Shown here piece after piece: positions 24,491 to 36,433 of a stretch of DNA of 64,000 nt. Position 1 is the stretch's first letter. Each line of letters begins with the position of its first letter. Position numbers and translations under genes: made by a program. This stretch comes from Stereocaulon alpinum (Eukaryota > Ascomycota > Lecanoromycetes > Lecanorales > Stereocaulaceae): the NCBI GenBank assembly GCA_018257865.1, contig JAEUBA010000039.1:186001-250000 (forward strand), in the 5' to 3' direction. Below the pieces are notes generated by a model that made no database searches, was not told the DNA's origin, and saw only the letters and a program-made list of their open reading frames with translations.

Positions 24491-26300
24491 CTACTCACCA
24501 CCCCCCTCACCCCCCTCCCCACCCCTTTTCCTAAGCCCCTCCAACCCATAAAGCAACTCCCTCATCGACCTCCCCTTCCCCTTCCCCGTTGCCTCCAGCT
24601 CCACAAACGCCTGCCGCCTCACACATCGATCCATACCCGCAACCAGCATCCCATAAGCTCCACACTTCCCCACAGGCGCATCGACCCTCCAATCAACCAC
24701 AACTTCGCCCACTAAAGGCCGCACCTGCTGCTCTCGCTCCCCGACTACCTTCGTCGTGGAAAATGGTTCGTGGATGGGGTCTAGGGAATAGAGGATTGAT
24801 CTCTGGTTTTTTAGGAAGGCGATATCGAGGACGTTGCCTGAGAGAGGGATGGTGCCCATGAAGAACACTTCGGCGTCTGAACGTAGGTTGAAGATGAAGA
24901 GAGCGGGTATGCTTTGATTTGTATTAGTATGCTTGCTGTGCGGTTTACTGTACGCAAAAGGGGAAAGCAACACACCCTTCACAAGTGACTATGATTTCGG
25001 TCCCGAATGTCCCGGGAGTAGGGTCGTCTCGAGTCCGGATGTTCGAGACCGCAATGCTGATGCCCGCATTTTTGTCTGTAGGGTTCGCCTCCTCATCTGT
25101 AGCAAAGGGCTTTATAGAAGCCGTTTTTGAATCGTACTTTTCCTTGAAAGCCTCGACAGGCCCTCTCAAGTCTATCTTCTGCAGTACTATTCCGTGCAGC
25201 CATTCCCATAACAGCAGATAATCATCGCCTCCACCTGAAAGCAAGAATTGCGGATCATCAGGCAAAGAGCACAGCTTGCTGACGAATTCGGTGTGGCCTA
25301 GGCAGTAGCCCTCAATTATATGAGCTTGGGGTATGCCTCTCGAAACACGGATGTGCTCATCGCGATCGGAAGAGAGTATGTAAGTGCGTGGGTTTTCGTG
25401 ATATCCGTCTATGTATACACAAACTACATCTGTCAAGAGAGAGACATGCCCTAGGAGTAGCTGGTGCTCGAAATTGAGGGATTCCTTCTCTGCTTTTGGA
25501 TTGGTGATTTTCTGCTGTTGGCGGAGCGCTTCGCGGTTGCCTTTCGTGTGGACTGTGAGTGATGTCGCAGCTGGGACGAAAGGCTTTTGTTGCTGAGCGC
25601 CATTAGCTACCTTGTCGGTACTAGGTTTAGCATCATCACTACCAGTAGTAGAGTCGTACGTCTGGCCTAGTAGAGGTAGCGAGTAAACATCGCCGAACTT
25701 ATCGGCACATAGTATGGTTGAATCATCAGGAGTCAAGACCACTGCACACGGCCTCTTGGGCATCACCCTGCCTTTTTATCAACGGCAACATCAGAGAAGA
25801 ACCCAATGTGGAGCTTACCTTTTACTAAGCGGCTTTAAGCAGCCATTCTCTAATAGTTCAAAAACCCTGAGACATTTGTCTTCGCCCGTCACCGCTACGA
25901 CATACTGACCGGTCGAAGTACCGGCAAGCTTTGTGACTGGCGGATGTGAAGCCTGCTTCACCTTTGTACCTCGGCCGTTTGCACCACTTCCACCATCAAC
26001 TACGATCTCTGCAGAACTGCCAGAGTCCTCTCCTGGTGGGATTAACCTTCGACGTTTTCGTGGTCTCTTCTGATCTTCTCGGCCCGATATTGCCTCTTCT
26101 ATTGTTTCGGAACCATGGTCAGTATCTTCTTCTTTCTCGTTAGATGATTGAAGGACTTCATTGGAAGGCCATGTGAAGAGATTGGTGCCATCCTCGATAC
26201 TGAAAGTGTGGATGTAAGGCCCAGATGTGGCGACTAAGACTCCAGCATCGGTCCTTTCTCGTTGAGCACAATAAAGTAGACACTGAAAGGGATGTGGCAT
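24491..26300 (-). CDS. TRM82: tRNA (guanine-N7)-methyltransferase non-catalytic subunit Trm82
   Basis: Exons 25819..26300, 24976..25767 and 24491..24911 give 564 residues. WD40-type repeats include PVTKLAGTSTGQYVVAVTGEDKCLRVFE, AVVLTPDDSTILCADKFGDVYSLP, the LLLGHVSLLTDVVC blade, the RTYILSSDRDEHIRVSRGIP blade and GHTEFVSKLCSLPDDPQFLLSGGGDDYLLLWEW. The DRDEHIRVS block is diagnostic of Trm82/WDR4. The protein is the scaffold partner of the Trm8 methyltransferase for m7G46 in tRNA. An acidic/basic linker with KRPRKRRR, a likely nuclear signal, separates the first two blades. The start MPHPFQCLLYC fits the family; an ATG one codon earlier is equally possible. The final 60 bases of coding strand are G-rich and encode a Gly/Glu tail. 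Confidence 0.9.
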
Positions 26301-26706
26301 CATAAGGAATGTCACAACAAACCATACCGTTTTGATGGTTGTGTAGATACGACTGCCAAGCCCCTAGTCGCGCTAAGCCTGAGCAAGCTCGACGATTGAA
26401 TCAGCTTCTACTAGAAGCCTTCTAGTCGTATTCTCTTGAGGACTTTCCATGGCAATGACTCAAGCGCAAGGGTAGACTGAATTTGGGCTTTCAGAGTATG
26501 ATGCAATAGTACGGCTAGTGGTGAAGCTATCTGCTATGCTATATTTTTTGAGAGCGTCTAAGGTAGTCTCTACTACAACACGATGTGATTCTGGGTATAT
26601 TACAAGACAGCATCATCTACAACGGCGAAACATGCCAAGTCTCCGGCTCTTGCTCCTCGCCTGAGAAGCTATCGAGGTTTCCCAAATCACTTCCCCTGTC
26701 TTATAT
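26301..26706. other. intergenic, TRM82 promoter side
   Basis: 406 bases between TRM82 and ARG5,6, which are in tandem on the minus strand. No recognisable element. Confidence 0.5.
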
Positions 26707-29700
26707 CTACGTCTTGCCAGGCAATGGGATGCCCTCATATTCAGCATACCCAAGCGCAAGGTTACAATTTTGAAGACACTGTGTCGCCGCGCCTTTGAGC
26801 AAATTGTCAATAGTGACACAAATAACCACCCTCTTGCCAGAGCTGTGAACAGCAAAGCCGCCGATGTCGACGCCATGCATGCCACTGATGTTCTTTACCG
26901 AAGGTATATCGCCGGTTATCTGATGATTCAGTCAATAGTGTGCAAAGGAGTAAGGAAGAGAGCAAAGGCTTACATTGATGAGCGGCTCGCCTTCATAGCG
27001 TTCGGCGTACAGGTTGCGGATGTCGCGACTTGTCATGGTTTGGTTTAGAGGGATGGAGATGGTGTGCTAGAGGTTATTTAGCAATAGCTGTGATAAGGAA
27101 GAGAAGGGTGTTTTACAGTAATTCCTTGGAAGAGAGAGAAAACGTGAGGGATCTATTGACGGAGTTTAGTGTTGTTTTCCTTGCAAAGACGCTGATATGT
27201 GGCTATAGTTTCTTACAAAAGCAATTTCGCGGCCCAGCTGGGTCGAAATCTCTCGTTCGTGTATATGGTCGACTAACGAGTAGGGTATGATGTTGTTGGT
27301 GAGGTTATCGACATCGTTCTTGGGGGAAGGTTTTGTGCCTGCCCCAGAGTAACCGGAGTGGCCGACAACAGTCGGGCTTGCGTTGGGGTCTAGGTAAGAC
27401 AGGAGAGGTGCGATACCGATCTGCGCTGCGGTAGCATAACAGCCTGGATTGGAGATCCTCTTCGCTTTGCAGATAGTTGATCTATCGATGAGCTCCGGAA
27501 GCCCATAGGTCCATTCCGGATCGAAGCGATAATCGGCTGAGAGATCTACTATAATGGCGTCATCGTTGCCATTCTCTCGAATGTTGTCGACCCAAGGCTT
27601 CGAAACTCCGTTGGGCAAGGCCATTATCCAACAATCGATATCAGACATTCGTCTAACATCTTCATGTGTAAGGCTCTCGTAAGCAATTTCGCGCTTATCG
27701 TATCCTTTCAGTTGTTGGCCTTTCAACTCTCTACTCGAAACATGTCGAAGGTCCATATGTGAATTATTGTTGAGAAGTTCGATAAGCGCTTGCCCGGTAT
27801 CTGCGAGGAGTCTGAAATCAGCTGTGTTCATTACGGATAGCACTGGCTTCAGAAGAATGTTCAAAGAACAATCCATAAGAATTCTCTTTCATAGTCTCAT
27901 CCCACTCGATCAAAGTGTCAACTGGGACGGGATTTGCTTACAACCACGAGCACCAACGAGGGCGACCTTAGCTGGTCTGTCATTCGTCGCGTTCTTGGTG
28001 CCGAATGGAGGATTTGGGTTTGTGGTAGTAGTTGCAATCGTGGCGTAACCTCGAAGAGAAGCTACAGCAGATGCACTTCGACTGACCCGTGGATGTATCA
28101 TAGTTTTTGCCGACGGTCTTGGAGTTGCTGTAGAGAAAGCCCTCGCTTGCTGTGCGACCCCACTAAGATTCATTGCTGCTTTAGCCGCTTTGTGAATCCT
28201 GCTCTCGAGGTTGATTTCCCCAAACATATCACGGCCCTTAACATAGAATTCGCGCATGAGTTCATTAACCTCCTTGCCATCTTTGATTCCATACCAGAAG
28301 AGCACTTCACCATTTTCATGGGATATGCTACCTTCAGTCTTGTCAAAAAACCAGGTTAGATTCTCGTCATTTTCCTTGACTGTGAAAGCCAACTTGTCGA
28401 AGTCTTTCTTTATTGCCGAGAATACGTTATCAGAGACATTTCCAAGCCATCCGGCTTTGCTCATGGCAAATGTGGAAAGCTGTGCAATCGAGGCTCCTTC
28501 ATGTGGATATAAGACGATAGCAAGAGCATCCATAGGCTCATCAAAGTATGCTTTAAACTGTCTCTGGGCCAGGCTGTCCACGTATCGAGCAACTGTTTGT
28601 TTTGCGTCCAGTGCTTCTCTACCTCGTACAAGCTTCTCTTTGAGAGCCTCGAGATCTCCGACTTCGGTCAACGAAGTCGCCGTGTGGACTTTATTGCCTC
28701 GTCGAATCAGGGTGCCAGCTCCAGTATCAGTGAAAAGTTCTTTTTGAAGGTCGGCGGGGTGGATGATGGCAACACTTGATGATCGTGGTAAGTCCATCAG
28801 GAGATCGTTGATCTCCTTTATCTTTAATCTAGTCCCGTGACGCACCCACCAATGCTTTCCACTCATGAGATCGTCGTACTCTTCATCCAGATTTATCGCA
28901 CTGATCTTTTCTTTCGTATCTCCATTGAATAAGCCGCCTTTTTCTGACAAGTACACGACCTTAAGCGGCTCAAGAGCTTTTGAGAGCTCAACGGCGGCGA
29001 CATCGGCGTTCACGTTGAGAACCTGTGCCGAAGGACCCTCCGCCATGGATGTCAAGATCGGTAGGCATCGTGCCGCGATACTCGCATGGATAGGACGCAA
29101 GTTCACTTTATTGATCTTGCCAACTAGACCGTATTTTTCTCTATCCAGGTATTCGGCTCCAAACACACCTAAAGTGATTGGCCGGGCCCGTACGCCTAGG
29201 TCTTCCAACTTCTCACACAGCTTGAGATTCTCCTCCAGGAACAGCGACCTCGCGACTTCGAGTGTCTTTCCGTCCGTGATCCGTATGCCTCCCTCGAATT
29301 GGGGTTCGACTCCTGCGTCCTCTAATAGACGGTTGAGCTGTGGACCTGCCCCGTGAACGACGACTGGATAGAGCCCAATTTGATATAGGAATGCCAGACT
29401 GTTGATCAAAGAGTCCAGATGATCAGTCAGTATTGCCCCGCCCACTTTGATCACCGCGAACTGCTGGCTAGGCTGGCTGCTGAAATGGTTCAGATATTGT
29501 TGCACCTCCCGCTTGCTGGATATTTGATTTAGAAGTTGAATGACGGTCGAGCGTGTGGAGGAGGAAGAATCGACGCGGGAGGCATATCTTCTTCGGGAAG
29601 TAGGAGCTGACAGTATGATGGGCCTTGGTCGTGGTCTAAGGAGGGGGCTTTTCCCGAGTCGGCAGTCTCGAAATGCTATCGCAGCAAAGGAGCGGAGAGA

Positions 29701-29718
29701 CTGCATGATAGCTGCCAT
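26707..29718 (-). CDS. ARG5,6: bifunctional acetylglutamate kinase / N-acetyl-gamma-glutamyl-phosphate reductase
   Basis: Five exons, 27942..29718, 27217..27800, 27117..27152, 26974..27066 and 26707..26919, give 900 residues. The N-terminus is Arg/Ser-rich, a mitochondrial presequence. The kinase follows: FAVIKVGGAIL for phosphate binding and VVVHGAGPQLNRLLEDAGV. Next comes a DUF619-type regulatory segment (FKAYFDEPMDALAIVLYPHEG). After a linker, the reductase has a Rossmann start GARGYTGQALIELL formed across the first intron, the catalytic Cys in RISNPGCYATAAQIG, and a C-terminal GGFAVHSSGKRVVICVTIDNLLKGAATQ. In fungi the precursor is cleaved in mitochondria into the two enzymes that carry out steps 2 and 3 of arginine synthesis. 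The 141-base first intron is longer than the others. It diverges from the GH18 gene. Confidence 0.96.
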
Positions 29719-30396
29719 TGGTCCAGCATACGCTAACAGAGATATTATTCATTCGATGAAGATTGAGAAAGCATCCCTCAGGCACAACGTCCCTCATGAG
29801 GCACGCCAGTCGACAACAAATACACCCCACAATTTGTTTTTTTTTTCCTCTGTCGGGTTTGACGGCGGCAGCCCCGCAAAACCTAGCCCTTCGCGCTTAT
29901 TTGGGGGTGCTAGGACCAACGTTCTCCCGGAACCGACCCCGAAGTTCAGCCGGCTGAGCCAAGCGAGCCAAGCGAGGAAATGGTAAGTCTCTCTGATTAT
30001 CAGAGAACACTCAATCCATACCGATCGGTAGCAATCTGCATTTCCGATGAACGCAATTTTTGAAAGATTTTTTGGTCCACGACTATCTTGGGGGAATCAC
30101 GCCGCAACCTGACTTGGCGCATCATTACAGCCCCTATGATGACAGTAGTCTCGGGACGTAGGGACTTTGATGCTTCCAATTTCATGATCACACGTTGATG
30201 ATCTGCCCAAACGACAATGCAAAGCCTGGCAAGGCGAATCGTGCTAAGCACGAAACCACGCTAATAAGATTGAGATTTGTTGCGCCTTACCGCAAATGGC
30301 AAAGCCACGTGCATGAAAACGGGTACTAGACGGGTGTAAAACCCTGGAAAGTTCGCTCGTTTCCACTGGTATACTACTTCCTTACGAGAAGTTACC
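29719..30396. promoter_or_regulatory. divergent promoter region, ARG5,6 / GH18
   Basis: 678 bases with a ten-base T tract near 29837. No Gcn4/CpcA-type TGACTCA site was recognised by eye. Confidence 0.45.
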
Positions 30397-31697
30397 ATGG
30401 CTTCAGTCCAGGACACACAGAAGCCTAAGGAGCCAAAACATCGATGGAACCCTTTCAAAAGCAAGGTTCAGCAACCAGTGCTCCCTGACCAATCCAGAGC
30501 CACCTCCGTGTCCACCCCCATCAATGCAGTCTACTATCCCAATTGGAGGGTATACCGCCAGCAGCCACCATCGTCGATGAACCTGAAATACATCACGCAC
30601 ATCTTCTATGCCTTTGCATGGTCAGTTGGACATTCGGTAACGACTTCTCCATCGTTAACAGAGGTGTAGGGTGAGAAGTAAGGGGGATCTATTTGTATGT
30701 GAAATCTGCCTAAGAGGACTTTCCAGAGGCTGACAAAACAATAGTTCAGCGATGAATATGCAGACGATGAAATCGACCTCGATGGCATAAAAGGTTGTCT
30801 ACGCGACCTGAAATCTATCAAGCAGCAGTACCCTAATATTAAAACCATTCTGTCAGTCGGCGGTGGCGGTGAAGGTAGTAAGCCGTTTCCCACAGTCGCA
30901 AGCAGCAGCATTATCCGGTCAATGTTTGCACAGAGCGCAAGAAACATGGTAGATGCCTATGGCTTAGACGGCATAGACAGTAAGTCACCTGGCAGACGCT
31001 CTAATTGCCTTCAATAATGTGTATAGTTGATTGGGAACACCCTTCTGATTCACGCCAGGGACATCACTACGTTCAGTTACTTGCTGCGGTTCGTAAAAGC
31101 TTGCCAACTCCACAGTACCTGCTCACATCTGCGCTACCTGCTGGCGAATGGGTTCTGAAGAACATTGACCTTGGGAAAGCTGCTGCTCACCTGGACTTCG
31201 TCAACTTGATGACCTATGACTTCTCTGGGCCTTGGACAGATGCGTGTGGCCATCATGCGCAATTGTACAGCCCGAAGAATCCGCATAATGATGCTGCAAG
31301 AGTATCATGCGACTCAACTGTAACATATGTAGCTTTGAGTGGTGTCCCGTCGAGGAAGATCCTCCTAGGCGTTCCAACATATGGACGCTCATTCTTGGGC
31401 GCTTCGAAGCCGGGAGATCGATTCAATGGTGGTGGAGGGGAAGAGGGTACTTTCGAGTACAAGGACTTGCCACGTTCGGGAGCTGATGTGCAACTCGATG
31501 AAGCCGTTGGGGCGGTCTATTCTATTGGTGGAGATGGTGGATTCGTAACCTACGATGATCCTCGGACCGTCCAAATGAAAGCTGAATTTGCAAAGCAGCA
31601 GGGGCTAGGAGGTTTGTTCTACTGGACGGGAACCGGCGACGTCAGGGATGATAGAAGTTTGGTTCAGACCGGCTACCGGGCTTTACAATCTTCGTAG
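30397..31697 (+). CDS. GH18 chitinase without signal peptide
   Basis: Exons 30397..30620, 30670..30694, 30745..30979 and 31027..31697 give 384 residues. The fold starts AVYYPNWRVY, continues with HIFYAFAWVRSKGDLFFSDEYAD and the SVGGGG strand, and reaches the catalytic DGIDIDWEHP (DxxDxDxE, acid Glu near residue 165), formed across the third intron. The substrate-binding strands LMTYDFSGPW, GVPTYGRSF and GLFYWTGTGD follow. It is an endo-acting chitinase-type enzyme of the fungal class V group. The N-terminus (MASVQDTQKPKEPKHRW) is hydrophilic, so it is likely intracellular or unconventionally released, pointing to cell-wall turnover or autolysis rather than feeding (inference). Exon 2 is only 25 bases long. 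Confidence 0.92.
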
Positions 31698-32347
31698 TGA
31701 TGTTGAGGTCCATAATTGACCTTGTGGCGAGATTCAAAAGACTACGACGAGAGACACTTTGGGTTCTAGTGCCTTTTCCGGCTATGAGTGAGTTGTGCGA
31801 GGCCTATGCGCCTGCTTGATAGTTCCAGACTTCAAGGGCAAGAGCTTGCGATCTACTCTCCATGGCTCAACGCGGCTTTTTTTCCTTCGGAAGGGACCAT
31901 CATAACAAGGGGCCGACTATTCTTCCTGCCTCTGTCACGCTCTATAACTGAGGCAAGAGCAGGCTTAGCCGCCCAACGATTTCTTCTATTTGATTTCGTT
32001 GAGATCCTTCTACTTCTTCCATCAACTCCACTCACTTCACAACCAGCGGTCTGACTATTCTTCACCCTCGATTCATTAGCGAACACTACTATCTCTATGT
32101 GACTCTGCTTCTGAAGCATTGACTCTTATCTGCACCCCAAGTTCTGAATCCCTTCGCATTGCATCTGCCTTAGCTTCGGGACCGTCCTGGCGATTCCTCA
32201 AGCTGTTGTACAGTACCAGTAAGTCACACCTAAGATTTATGGTCCATCTCTAGCTGACACTCATCTAAAGCAGACAAAGTCTACCAATATCTATTCAATC
32301 CCTGCCACGATTTTACTTCATTGGCGTCCTTGTTCTTGAGATCAATC
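31698..32347. other. intergenic, 650 bases
   Basis: Between the GH18 gene and the secreted orphan. Nothing recognisable except pyrimidine-rich tracts near 31985-32030. Confidence 0.5.
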
Positions 32348-33171
32348 ATGTTCGCCTACGCCATGTCCCTTGCTGTCATCCTTCCCTTTCTGGCAAAAGC
32401 CGAGAGCGCGAAGTCCCACATGTATGCATTGGACGAGCAAACAGGACTGTACGCTATCGGAGCCTGGGCTGCGCATCTCAATGACGGATTCATCCCAATG
32501 CATGACGTGGTCATACCACCAAATGCTATTGCCTCAACGAGACTGACATGAGCCGTCCCACATATGGCTACTACTACCAATTCAATTACTGGAATTATCA
32601 ACTACACCGTAGCTACTCTGTATCAAGGGAATGCATTCATCGGGGGCCGCACCCTTACAATGCAAGCAGGTCACATGACTCCACCCTGCAAAATCGTTGC
32701 TTGCTCCATATCTATGAGGGTGGACCATTATACAGCGAAAGCACGGACGGTGATAACGATTATATCTTCACATTCCACGTCGATGACCCTAAGCCATGGC
32801 CTGCTTTCGGCTCTTACCACCTCTCCAAGGGGAACAGTGCATTCAAGTTCAGCAATTCCGATTGGCAAAAGCTTCCGAAAAAATCTTCAGACTACCTGTC
32901 ACCTTTACAGTCACACACAAATTGCGAACACTATTGCAAGGAAAAGTTGGGAATGGAGACGATAGGATTCATACAGAGTCGAAAATTGGCTTTCATGTTT
33001 GGGCTCGACGTGAATGCGGAGTTGTACAATGGCGGCCAGAGCTTTGAGGATTTAGATCTCACCGTGACACTACAAGGCTTGCCGAATCTTATCAGCATCG
33101 GGTCCCTAAATGCCTTGCCGTTCTTTGCGATTGTTGTACTGGCAACAGTGCTGGCTCTGGGTATGATGTGA
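32348..33171 (+). CDS. secreted, probably GPI-anchored orphan; intron structure unresolved
   Basis: An ATG at 32348 opens a clear signal peptide (MFAYAMSLAVILPFLAKAES). A second frame, open to a TGA at 33171, ends in a GPI-type tail: a small-residue site (SIGSLNA) then a hydrophobic FFAIVVLATVLALGMM. The two parts are in different frames. The N-terminal frame meets TGA at 32549..32551, then stays open to about 32968. The C-terminal frame is open from 32548. At least one intron or a frameshift must lie between about 32445 and 32720. A GTACGC donor at 32449 with an acceptor near 32549 (after a CTGAC branch-like word) joins them in phase, but this is not certain. No family recognised. The C-terminal part has a Cys pair (CEHYC) and the stretch FHVDDPKPWPAFGSYHL. 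Confidence 0.5.
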
Positions 33172-33529
33172 ACACAGGTTTGAGCGGATAGACTCATATG
33201 GCGCTGGCGCTGGCGCTGGTGTGAAATTGGAATTGGAAGGAAAGATTCGTTGACCTTCGACTAATGCATTTGGTCCTATAGAAGTACGATGGCAGTGCCG
33301 CGAAAGTAGAATGACGAGGTCTGATTGTCGCATCGTTCTTTTTTCCGTTCTCTAAACAATGATTGCATTTGTAGAAGATGTAGAGTCTCATCCCGCGAAC
33401 CCCAGGACAGTCCATCGACACCCCACCAAACCCCCCTACAGACATGCCAAACCCGCTCTTGGAGGAGACTTTCTACAATCAATGTTGCTGTGACTGTAGC
33501 CTCAAACACTGTATGCTTTGACGCGCTTC
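33172..33529. other. intergenic, upstream of VPS53
   Basis: 358 bases. Holds a three-copy GGCGCT microrepeat at 33200..33217. Possible upstream untranslated exon of VPS53. Confidence 0.45.
33200..33218 (+). repeat. GGCGCT x3 microrepeat
   Basis: Three exact tandem hexamers followed by GG. No function inferred. Confidence 0.7.
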
Positions 33530-36242
33530 ATGCCGCAGCTCAACGGAGACAGAGCATATCTAGGCTCCTTAAACTCCGGTATTGTCAACACCATCCACTA
33601 GAGCTACAGCTAATAGACACCACAGCTGAATACGACCCCATCGAGCACCTCAACGCGATCTTCTCCAACCCCTCAAGCCTTTCATCCGTAATCAAAGCCT
33701 CAAAAGCCCTCCGCATCTACCAACATGAGCTCGACGACGAGATTGCTGCACGTGTGCAGCAGCAGTCTGCCTCCGATGTCGACAGCGTCAAACGGATCCG
33801 AGCAGCCAAAGAAGACCTTTCTGAGCTCTTTCAAAAGGTCGAGGGCGTCAGGCAGCGAGCTATTGAGACAGAGGAGGCAATAACAGAGATGACAGCTGAT
33901 ATCAAGCGATTGGATAATACTAAGAAGAATCTTACGCTCTCCATGACGGCTTTGAAAAGATTGCAGATGCTTACTACGGCCTACGAACAGCTACGGGGGC
34001 TGAGTAGCTCGAGACAGTATAGGGAATGCGCACAGCTTCTGCAGGCGGTCACACAGCTTATGGCTCATTTCAAGTCCTACCGCTCGATTGACCAGATCGC
34101 TACGCTTAGCAGGAATGTCTCGGATCTACAACGGGAGATGTTAGAGCAGGTGTGCGAGGATTTTGAGATCACGTTCGCTAAGGCAGAGGTTGCGCAGCGA
34201 AGGGGCATGCTGGCTGAGGCTTGTCTGGTAATGGATGCTTTGGGAGATAATGCACGGTCTAGGCTTATTACTTGGTACTGTAATACGCAGCTACGGGAGT
34301 ACCGGCAGCTGTTTAGGGGCAGCGAAGAGGCGGGATCGTTGGATAATATATCGAGGCGATACTCGTGGTTTAAGAGGATGCTCAAGACGTACGATGATGA
34401 GCACGCGGCGTTGTTTCCTCCTTCGTGGCGGGTGAATGAGCTGCTGGCCAATGCGTTCTGCGAGGGTACACGAGAGGACTTTAAGGGCATACTGCAGAGA
34501 TCGGCTCGAAGGTCAGACGGGCAGACGCTGGACGTGGATCTCCTTCTTTCTTGTCTTCAGGAGACTTTGGATTTTGAGCATGGGCTTGAGAGACGATTTA
34601 CGAATGCTTCACGGGCTTCTATGGATACTTTGAGCTCAAGTGACGACAAGTCACCCATCTTCAGCCAGGCTATATCTGAGGCTTTTGAACCATATCTGAG
34701 TATATGGGTTGAAGCACAGGACAAGCATCTATCGACCATGATACCAAAGTACCGCTCACAACCGCCGAGGCAGCCTGATGAGGAGTTCTCTCCCCAGATG
34801 GTCATCTCGTCGTCAACCGAGCTATTCGGTTTCTACCGCTTGACCTTAGCGCAGTGTGCCAGACTGTCCCCTGGAGCTCGACTTGTGGAGTTGACCAAAG
34901 TCTTTGCCAAGTATTTGGACCTGTACGCACAGCAGATCCTACTTTACTATGTCAGCGAAAGGCCAGGCGGGCAGACACCATCCAAGACGCCCCAGATTGA
35001 AGACTTGGTCCTGGTGCTTAACACCGCCGACTATTGCTACAATACGAGCACTCAGCTAGAAGAAAAGATCAAGAGTCGAATCGACCCTGAGTTCAAAGCA
35101 AGCATTGATCTGCAGAGTCAAGCAGATGCTTTCATGGGTATTGCAAGCGCAACGGTCCGAGCTCTTGTGCGAAGGGTAGAGGTCGACGTCGAGCCCACTT
35201 GGCGGGAGATGCGCAACACTGGCTGGAGCAAGATGGAGACCGTGGGCGACCAAAGCTCATATGTTGGTGAGATGCTCTCCAAGATCAAGGTCAGGGCCGC
35301 AGAGATCCTGGGAACGCTGCACAAACAGCAGTACGCCCGAGCATTCTGTGACAACGTTGTCGAGCTGACCGCCAATGCCTACATTGCCAATATCTTCCAG
35401 TGCAAGCCTATCTCAGAAGTTGGTGCAGAACAGGTAGGACCGCCATAAGCCTGAAGTAGATCACTGTTATTAACAGAGTCCAGATGCTCCTCGACACATA
35501 CGTCCTCAAAAAAGGCTTCGAAGACCTCCTCACCCTGAAAGCCCCAGCCGGCACCCCCACCCCACCCTCCTACATCAAACGCGTCTCCCAATCAATGTCC
35601 CGCCTCGACCCCATCCTCAAAACCCTCCAAGTCCGCCCCTCACCCCCAGAAGCCCTAGTCCAAGCCTACCTAATCCACATTGCCGACAAATCCGACACCA
35701 ACTTCCGCAAAATCCTCGACCTAAAAGGCATACGAAAACAAGACCAACCCCACCTCGTCGACCTCTTCCAAGCCCACCGCGCCAGCCCCGGCAACGATGG
35801 ACTCCAACAATCATCCCCAATCCTCACACCCCTCATCGTCGGCGCAGCAAGCAGCAGCAACGCCTCAGGCGTCCACATCCCCACCGGCCTCCCCTCCCTC
35901 TCAACCGCCGCCTCCCTCTCCACTTCCAACCTCCCCGCCCGCTTCGACCCCTCAACCTTCGGCTCCGCAATAATGACCGCCGCCCGCGACGGCGTAGATC
36001 GCTTCGGTGGCACACCCGCACTAGGCAGCATGACGCATACGCCTGCTGATTCGAGAATGGCTAGTCCACCGCCGCCGCTGGTGGGGAGGAGGGGGGTGAG
36101 TCCTGATATACCGCCGTTGCAGGGGGGGAATTTGAATGTGGGGGATAATTTGAGGAATATTGGGAAGTTTTTTCGGAGGGATGTTGGGGGGTTTGGGAGA
36201 TTTGGTGGGGGTGGTGGTGGTGGGAGGGGGGAGGATGGGTGA
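33530..36242 (+). CDS. VPS53: GARP complex subunit Vps53
   Basis: The proposed exons are 33530..33578, 33617..35433 and 35484..36242, giving 874 residues. The conserved start AEYDPIEHLNAIFSN and the coiled-coil block ITEMTADIKRLDNTKKNLTLS are Vps53 hallmarks. The helical rods of the CATCHR fold continue through ISSSTELFGFYRLTLAQCARLS, and the second exon ends in a conserved YVLKKGFEDLL segment. Vps53 tethers endosome-derived vesicles at the trans-Golgi with Vps51, 52 and 54. The large exon has no Met before the YDPIEHL block. The start was therefore placed in a 5' exon whose splice gives MPQLNGDRAYLGSLNSDTTAEYDP; its intron would be just 38 bases, so exon 1 is uncertain. Exon 3 flips from C-rich to very G-rich over its last 200 bases and encodes a Gly-rich tail. 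Confidence 0.88.
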
Positions 36243-36433
36243 TGTGGTATATGTAGAGGTTTATTAGACGAAAGGCAATCTAGAGTATGTGTGAGCGTCG
36301 GATTAGATTCGACAAGCCAACAAAGAGGGTATTGATCTTCTTGTTCTGTCATGTCATACGAATAGTACTGGCCGCCCTTATCCTAATACACAAGGCTACC
36401 AGATGCAAACGCTCCCTACGTGTGCCCCTTCTA

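Noticed and set aside
28256..29356. Long open frames antisense to ARG5,6
   Set aside because: Shadows of the kinase/reductase; no independent features.
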